Assembly (NCBI GenBank): GCA_026392845.1
Contig: JAPLBJ010000069.1
Location: forward strand, 1-52,287
Source of the DNA: Actinomycetota bacterium
Lineage (GTDB): Bacteria > Actinomycetota > Actinomycetes > Nanopelagicales > Nanopelagicaceae
Length of the DNA: 52,287 bases
Direction of reading: 5' to 3'
A model generated the notes under the pieces. That model did not search any database and had not been told where the DNA came from. It worked only from the letters and a program-made list of their open reading frames with translations. Below, in pieces: positions 47,168 through 52,287 of the stretch; positions within the stretch are counted from its first letter, which is position 1; each line of letters starts with the position of its first letter. Position numbers and translations under genes: made by a program.

Positions 47168-48607
47168 CTACCTGTATGCCGGGACTACTCCGCCAACTGC
47201 ATCGCCCACTCGGTGAACACGCATTGCATTAGTTGAGCCAGGAATTCCTGGAGGTGAGCCTGCAACGATCATCACATTGTCACCAGCAACAGCACGTCCA
47301 GAATCAATAAGTAGGTGATCTGCTTGTTTCACCATTTCATCAGTGTGACTCACCATCGCAGTAATCATTGGTTCGATTCCCCATGAAAGCGCTAAGCGGT
47401 TATAGGTGCCGCGATCTGGAGTGAGAGCCAAAATTGGAATGGGTGAACGAAGTCGTGACATGCGCCGCGCAGAATCTCCACTTTGGGTAAATGTCACTAA
47501 AAATTTAGCACCAACAATTGCGCCAACCTCAGTTGCAGCTTTTGTAATTGCTCCGCCTTTTGTCTTTGGAGCAGTTCTCATTGGGCGAATCATGTGGAAT
47601 CCACCCTCTTCTGTGCGCTCAATAATGCGTGCCATTGTTTGAACTGCTTCGATCGCAAATTCACCAACACTGGTTTCACCAGAGAGCATGAGCGCATCTG
47701 CGCCATCAAGTACAGCATTTGCGCAATCTGTTGCTTCAGCGCGCGTTGGGCGTGAGTTATTAATCATCGAATCCAACATTTGCGTTGCAACAATGACAGG
47801 TTTTGCGGCTTCGCGAGCGAGTTCAATACAGTGCTTCTGTACAAGTGGCACATCTTCGATTGGAAGTTCTACGCCAAGGTCTCCGCGAGCAACCATGATG
47901 CCATCGAAGGCATCGACGATTCCCTGCAAATTTTCAACTGCTTGTGGCTTTTCAATTTTTGCGATTACTGGAACGCGAATTCCAACTTCATCCATAATTC
48001 TGTGAACATCAACGATATCGGCAGCGCTCCTTACAAATGAGAGCGCAATAAAATCTGCTCCTGCTCGAAGGCCCCAGCGAAGATCATCCATATCCTTATC
48101 AGAGAGTGCCGGTACCGAAACGGCCACGCCTGGAAGATTTATACCTTTGTTATTGCTAACAGCTCCTGGCTCAATAACTTTTGTAACTACGTCGTTGCCT
48201 TTTACTTCGATAACTTCAACTGTAACTTTGCCATCATCGATGAGGATGCGATCTCCTGCTTTGCAATCTCCCGGTAAACCTTTATAGGTTGTTCCAACGC
48301 GCTCTTTTGTTCCTTCAATCTCATCAGTTGTAATAGTAAAAATATCGCCACGAGCTAAATCATGTGGTCCAGCCTTGAAGCGCGCTAATCGAATCTTTGG
48401 ACCTTGAAGGTCTACAAGAATTGCAACAGGTTTTCCCGTTTCAGCAGCAGCTGCGCGGACTTGATCTAAACGGCTTTGGTGTTCGCCGTAACCGCCGTGA
48501 GAGAGATTGAGTCGAGCCATATTCATTCCAGCAGCAATAAGTTCGCGAACTTTCTCTGGTGATTCAACTGCAGGACCCATTGTGCAAACTATTTTGGCAC
48601 GACGCAT
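47168..48607 (-). CDS. pyk: Pyruvate kinase
   Basis: Converts phosphoenolpyruvate and ADP to pyruvate and ATP. The 479 residues show RAKIVCTMGPA at the N-terminus, MNMARLNLSHG, the active-site motif IAKIEKPQAVENL and MVARGDLGVELP, and the ATQMLDSMI segment. AAGG precedes the ATG. It starts 15 bp after gltD, so it may belong to the gltBD transcript, and it leads into the tRNA and pdtaR. Confidence 0.97.
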   Translation of the reverse strand: MRRAKIVCTMGPAVESPEKVRELIAAGMNMARLNLSHGGYGEHQSRLDQVRAAAAETGKPVAILVDLQGPKIRLARFKAGPHDLARGDIFTITTDEIEGTKERVGTTYKGLPGDCKAGDRILIDDGKVTVEVIEVKGNDVVTKVIEPGAVSNNKGINLPGVAVSVPALSDKDMDDLRWGLRAGADFIALSFVRSAADIVDVHRIMDEVGIRVPVIAKIEKPQAVENLQGIVDAFDGIMVARGDLGVELPIEDVPLVQKHCIELAREAAKPVIVATQMLDSMINNSRPTRAEATDCANAVLDGADALMLSGETSVGEFAIEAVQTMARIIERTEEGGFHMIRPMRTAPKTKGGAITKAATEVGAIVGAKFLVTFTQSGDSARRMSRLRSPIPILALTPDRGTYNRLALSWGIEPMITAMVSHTDEMVKQADHLLIDSGRAVAGDNVMIVAGSPPGIPGSTNAMRVHRVGDAVGGVVPAYR

Positions 48608-48622
48608 TTTTGCCTTATCTCT

Positions 48623-50077
48623 CTAGACCATCATTGGTCGCGCTGTTGGCGCGATTGGATAAGGAAGTTGAGTATCGCCGGTGAGATATCTATCAACTGC
48701 TGAGGCAGCACTTCGCCCTTCGGCTATTGCCCAAACGATGAGTGATTGGCCGCGACCACAATCTCCTGCAACGAAAACACCGTCGACATTAGTTGCATAG
48801 TTTTCATCACGAGCGATATTTCCTTTCGCATCGAGTCCAACTTCTAATTGATCAATCAGCGCATTTTTTTCCGGTCCAGTAAATCCCAAAGCTAAGAATG
48901 CAAAGTCTGCAGGAATTTCTTTCGCAGTACCTGCTACTGGCTCGAATTTTCCATTGACGAATTCTGTCTCAACAATTTTTAGCGCACGAAGATTTCCGTT
49001 CGCATCGCCCAAGAATTCTTCAGTACTCACAGCAAAGAGTCGATTATCTTTTTCTTCGTGTGCACTCGAGACGCGATAAATCATTGGATAGGTTGGCCAC
49101 GGTGCATTGCTTGGTCGCTCATCTGATGGCCTTGGCATAATTTCGAGTTGAGTAATACTTGCTGCTCCCTGACGAATAGAAGTTCCGAGGCAATCTGCAC
49201 CTGTGTCTCCCCCACCCAAAATTACAACATGCTTTCCAGCAACATTGATAAGTGGGGTTTCAACCTCGCCTAGCGCTTGCTTATTTCCCCATGGAAGAAA
49301 TTCCATTGCTTGATAAACACCTTTGAAATCACGACCAGGAATTGGTAAATCGCGCCATTGAGTTGCACCTATTGCTAGGACAATTGCATCGTATTTTGAA
49401 CTGAGTTGATCACCTGTTATTTCGCCACCAACATCTACTCCTGGACGAAAACGAGTTCCCTCTTTCTCCATTTGCGCTAAACGTCGATCCAAAATGTGTT
49501 TTTCCATTTTGAATTCAGGGATTCCGTAGCGAAGTAATCCGCCAATTTTTTCTGCGCGCTCATAAACCGCAACGGTATGTCCAGCACGTGTGAGTTGTTG
49601 GGCAGCAGCAAGACCTGCTGGGCCAGAACCAATTACTGCAACAGTCTTTCCAGAGATGCGATCGGGTGGCAGTGGTTTTACGTTGCCAGCACCAAATGCT
49701 TCTTCAATCGTGCGTAATTCAACTTGTTTGATTGTTACTGCATCGGCATTGATACCAATAACGCATGCAGTCTCACACGGCGCAGGGCAAAGACGACCAG
49801 TAAATTCAGGAAAGTTATTTGTTGCATGCAATCGAGCAATCGCTTCTTCTGTATCGCCGCGCCAAATAAGTTCATTCCATTCAGGAATCAGGTTTCCAAG
49901 TGGGCAACCCATGTGACAGAAAGGAATCCCGCAATCCATGCAACGACCTGCCTGCTTTTGCAGGTGTTCCATACTCTGAGGCTCGTACACCTCTTTCCAA
50001 TCTTGGATTCGCACATCGACGGGACGTCGAGTCGGAGTTTCGCGCGGTGTAGTTAGAAAACCCTTTGGATCTGCCAT
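48623..50077 (-). CDS. gltD: Glutamate synthase (NADPH), small subunit
   Basis: The electron-input subunit of glutamate synthase, passing electrons from NADPH through FAD and [4Fe-4S] clusters to GltB. The 484 residues show cysteines for the clusters in [17 protein letters not shown] and [10 protein letters not shown], an FAD motif [15 protein letters not shown] (about 148-162), an NADP motif [14 protein letters not shown] (about 289-302) and the C-terminal [16 protein letters not shown]. The start overlaps the gltB stop by one base. Confidence 0.97.
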   Translation of the reverse strand: MADPKGFLTTPRETPTRRPVDVRIQDWKEVYEPQSMEHLQKQAGRCMDCGIPFCHMGCPLGNLIPEWNELIWRGDTEEAIARLHATNNFPEFTGRLCPAPCETACVIGINADAVTIKQVELRTIEEAFGAGNVKPLPPDRISGKTVAVIGSGPAGLAAAQQLTRAGHTVAVYERAEKIGGLLRYGIPEFKMEKHILDRRLAQMEKEGTRFRPGVDVGGEITGDQLSSKYDAIVLAIGATQWRDLPIPGRDFKGVYQAMEFLPWGNKQALGEVETPLINVAGKHVVILGGGDTGADCLGTSIRQGAASITQLEIMPRPSDERPSNAPWPTYPMIYRVSSAHEEKDNRLFAVSTEEFLGDANGNLRALKIVETEFVNGKFEPVAGTAKEIPADFAFLALGFTGPEKNALIDQLEVGLDAKGNIARDENYATNVDGVFVAGDCGRGQSLIVWAIAEGRSAASAVDRYLTGDTQLPYPIAPTARPMMV

Positions 50078-52287
50078 TAGCCTGCTACCTCCATCACGAA
50101 TTTATCAATCGGTAAACCTTCACGAGTTGCTCGCTCCATAGCTTCCAATACTCGCGCATAGTCACGTGGCATCACAAGTGAAATCCGAGAAATTGATTCA
50201 TCCCATGATTTCAAAAGCTCAGATGCAATTTCTGAACCAGTTTCTGCATGGAATTTAGAGATATGTGATTTCAATATTTCGCGCTGATCTTGTGGGACTG
50301 CCAAAATATCGACCATATCTGTGTTTACATTATCTGCATTGATATCGAGCATGAATGCACGGCCGCCAGACATGCCTGCTGCAAAGTTGCGACCCGTGCG
50401 ACCAAGTACGACAACAGTTCCACCAGTCATATATTCACAACCATGGTCTCCGATACCTTCAACAACTGCAATAGCGCCAGAATTTCGGACGCAGAATCTT
50501 TCGCCAACGACACCGCGTATAAATATTTCACCTGATGTTGCGCCATAACCGATGACATTTCCAGCAATTACGTTTTCACCAGATTTGAAGGTTGCCTTTT
50601 CATCTGGGCGAACAACGACACGTCCACCTGAGATTCCCTTTGCAACATAATCATTTGAATCACCGTAGAGTCGAATTGCAATTCCACGAGGGATGAATGC
50701 TCCCAAGGATTGTCCTGCAGATCCATGGAGAGTGATATCGATTGTGCCCTCAGGTAATCCTTCTCCCCCAAAGCGACGAGTTACTTCTGCACCCAACATC
50801 GTTCCAACAGTTCTATTTACATTTCGAACAGGTAGATCGATACGAACCGGTTCAGACTTAGTAAGTGCTGTATCGGCTAATTCGATCAACTTATTATCAA
50901 GGGCTGCAGCTAAGCCGTGATCTTGCTTTGTGGTGTTGTACAAAGAGCTCTCAACATCTGGGCGAACAAGTAGTGGAGAAAGATCTAATCCGCTTGCCTT
51001 CCAGTGATTGATGGCATCTTTTGTATCTAAGTATTCGACGCGACCAATTGCTTCTTGCAGAGTACGGAAACCGAGTTCTGCCAAAATTTCACGAACTTCT
51101 TCAGCAATATATTCAAAGAATGTTTCAACGAATTCTGGCTTACCAGTAAAGCGTTTACGAAGTTCAGGATTTTGAGTAGCAACTCCTACTGGGCATGTAT
51201 CCAAATGACACACACGCATCATGATGCAACCAGAGACAACAAGTGGCGCAGTTGCAAAACCGAATTCTTCTGCCCCAAGAAGTGTTGCGATCACTACATC
51301 GCGTCCTGTCTTTAGCTGTCCATCTGTTTGCACAACGATGCGATCGCGAAGTCCATTGAGCAAAAGAGTTTGCTGAGTCTCAGCTAGGCCAAGTTCCCAT
51401 GGTGCACCTGCATGCTTGAGTGAAGTAAGAGGTGATGCACCTGTTCCACCATCGTGACCAGAAATGAGCACAACATCGGCGTGAGCTTTGCTCACTCCTG
51501 CAGCAACAGTTCCTACGCCAACTTCTGCAACTAATTTGACGTGAATACGCGCATTCTTATTTGCATTCTTTAAGTCATGGATAAGTTGTGCAAGATCTTC
51601 AATCGAATAAATATCGTGATGAGGTGGAGGCGAAATTAGCCCTACACCAGGAGTTGAGTAACGAACTTTTGCAATCCATGGATAGACCTTGTTTCCGGGT
51701 AGCTGTCCGCCTTCACCAGGTTTTGCACCTTGTGCAACCTTGATTTGAATATCATCCGAGTTGACCAAGTAATCACTGGTAACACCAAAGCGACCACTTG
51801 CAACTTGCTTGATTGATGAACGCTTGGAATCTCCATTAGTTTCTGCGATGTAACGCGAAGGATCTTCTCCGCCTTCACCGGTATTTGATTTACCGCCAAG
51901 TCGATTCATTGCTATCGCAAGAGTTTCATGTGCTTCTTGTGAAATAGAGCCATATGACATTGCACCTGTTGAGAATCGAGCAATAATTGATCGTGCAGAT
52001 TCAACTTCGTCAATTGGAATTGAAGGTTGCGACCCATTTTTGAATTGGAAAAGGCCGCGCAGCGTCATCAACTCCTTGCTCTGTTCATTGACTGAACTTG
52101 TGTAGCGCTTGAAGATGTCATAGCGCTTATTGCGTGTGGAGTGCTGCAGCGTAAATACAGTTTCTGGATTGAATAAGTGTGGTTCGCCTTCACGGCGCCA
52201 CTGGTATTCCCCACCGATTGGAAGTCGCTTTGTTCCTGGAATTTCTCCACCAGGTGGATAAGCGATGTGATGGCGAGCAATTGTTTC
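50077..52287 (-). CDS. gltB: Glutamate synthase, large subunit, C-terminal part (cut by window edge)
   Basis: GltB makes two glutamates from glutamine and 2-oxoglutarate. The frame is open to the right edge: upstream of the internal ATG at 52071 it continues through GGEYQW and [20 protein letters not shown], so the gene is cut and 736 residues are seen. Visible parts are the FMN/2-oxoglutarate domain with [20 protein letters not shown], the [12 protein letters not shown] loop, the [3Fe-4S] cysteines in [15 protein letters not shown], and the C-terminal GXGXG beta-helix domain (for example [20 protein letters not shown]). The N-terminal glutaminase domain lies outside. Confidence 0.97.
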   Translation of the reverse strand, partial: ETIARHHIAYPPGGEIPGTKRLPIGGEYQWRREGEPHLFNPETVFTLQHSTRNKRYDIFKRYTSSVNEQSKELMTLRGLFQFKNGSQPSIPIDEVESARSIIARFSTGAMSYGSISQEAHETLAIAMNRLGGKSNTGEGGEDPSRYIAETNGDSKRSSIKQVASGRFGVTSDYLVNSDDIQIKVAQGAKPGEGGQLPGNKVYPWIAKVRYSTPGVGLISPPPHHDIYSIEDLAQLIHDLKNANKNARIHVKLVAEVGVGTVAAGVSKAHADVVLISGHDGGTGASPLTSLKHAGAPWELGLAETQQTLLLNGLRDRIVVQTDGQLKTGRDVVIATLLGAEEFGFATAPLVVSGCIMMRVCHLDTCPVGVATQNPELRKRFTGKPEFVETFFEYIAEEVREILAELGFRTLQEAIGRVEYLDTKDAINHWKASGLDLSPLLVRPDVESSLYNTTKQDHGLAAALDNKLIELADTALTKSEPVRIDLPVRNVNRTVGTMLGAEVTRRFGGEGLPEGTIDITLHGSAGQSLGAFIPRGIAIRLYGDSNDYVAKGISGGRVVVRPDEKATFKSGENVIAGNVIGYGATSGEIFIRGVVGERFCVRNSGAIAVVEGIGDHGCEYMTGGTVVVLGRTGRNFAAGMSGGRAFMLDINADNVNTDMVDILAVPQDQREILKSHISKFHAETGSEIASELLKSWDESISRISLVMPRDYARVLEAMERATREGLPIDKFVMEVAG

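Noticed and set aside
52068..52280. Short frame near the right edge that looks like a separate gene before gltB
   Set aside because: The true gltB frame stays open to the edge and encodes family sequence there, so the short frame is a shadow.

Overview
The window is a gene-dense stretch of chromosome, with no gap over about 220 bases. It comes from an actinobacterium with unusually low G+C, which I judge by eye to be in the mid-40s percent. Actinobacterial markers are RbpA, WhiA, a PdtaR-type ANTAR regulator, a DUF3099 protein, a SufR-headed suf operon and the order coaE-uvrB-uvrA-uvrC-rapZ-yvcK-whiA-gap-pgk-tpiA-secG. Low G+C, tight packing, frequent stop/start overlaps and thinned gene clusters suggest a streamlined freshwater lineage such as the acI/Nanopelagicales group. 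That placement is inference. I see no insertion sequence, prophage, CRISPR array or foreign island.

Layout, left to right. Positions 1-6439 hold argC (cut by the left edge), pheT, pheS, a TrmH-family methyltransferase, rplT, rpmI and infC, all on the minus strand. Positions 6440-9005 hold fabI and fabG (minus), then a DUF3099 gene and a SURF1 gene (plus). Positions 8964-17141 hold the minus-strand suf operon sufR-sufB-sufD-Rieske-sufC-sufS-sufU-sufT, followed by an ABC exporter. Positions 17235-21686 hold ctaA, tkt and pgi (plus). Positions 21700-37230 hold rbpA, secG, tpiA, pgk, gap, whiA, yvcK, rapZ, uvrC, uvrA, uvrB, coaE and rpsA (minus). Then come an MFS transporter (plus), polA (minus), a PaaI-like thioesterase (plus) and the branched-chain amino acid importer livKHMGF (minus). 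The right end is gltB (cut by the edge), gltD, pyk, a tRNA with anticodon CAA and pdtaR, all on the minus strand.

The genes cover translation (PheRS, IF3, L20, L35, S1, a tRNA), Fe-S cluster assembly, fatty acid elongation, cytochrome oxidase assembly (SURF1, CtaA), lower glycolysis (TpiA, Pgk, Gap, Pyk), nucleotide excision repair, and amino nitrogen uptake and assimilation (Liv, GltBD).

The most unusual signals are these. IF3 carries an in-frame 58-residue tandem duplication and starts at ATC. A tRNA with the leucine anticodon CAA has a class I body, and the pdtaR start codon follows it after one base. A recurrent leaderless promoter (TARRNT, exactly 6 nt, ATG) precedes at least eight genes. 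Two ARG-box-like sites 20 bp apart lie upstream of argC. The tkt-pgi cluster lacks the ctaB, tal, zwf, opcA and pgl genes that usually sit in it.
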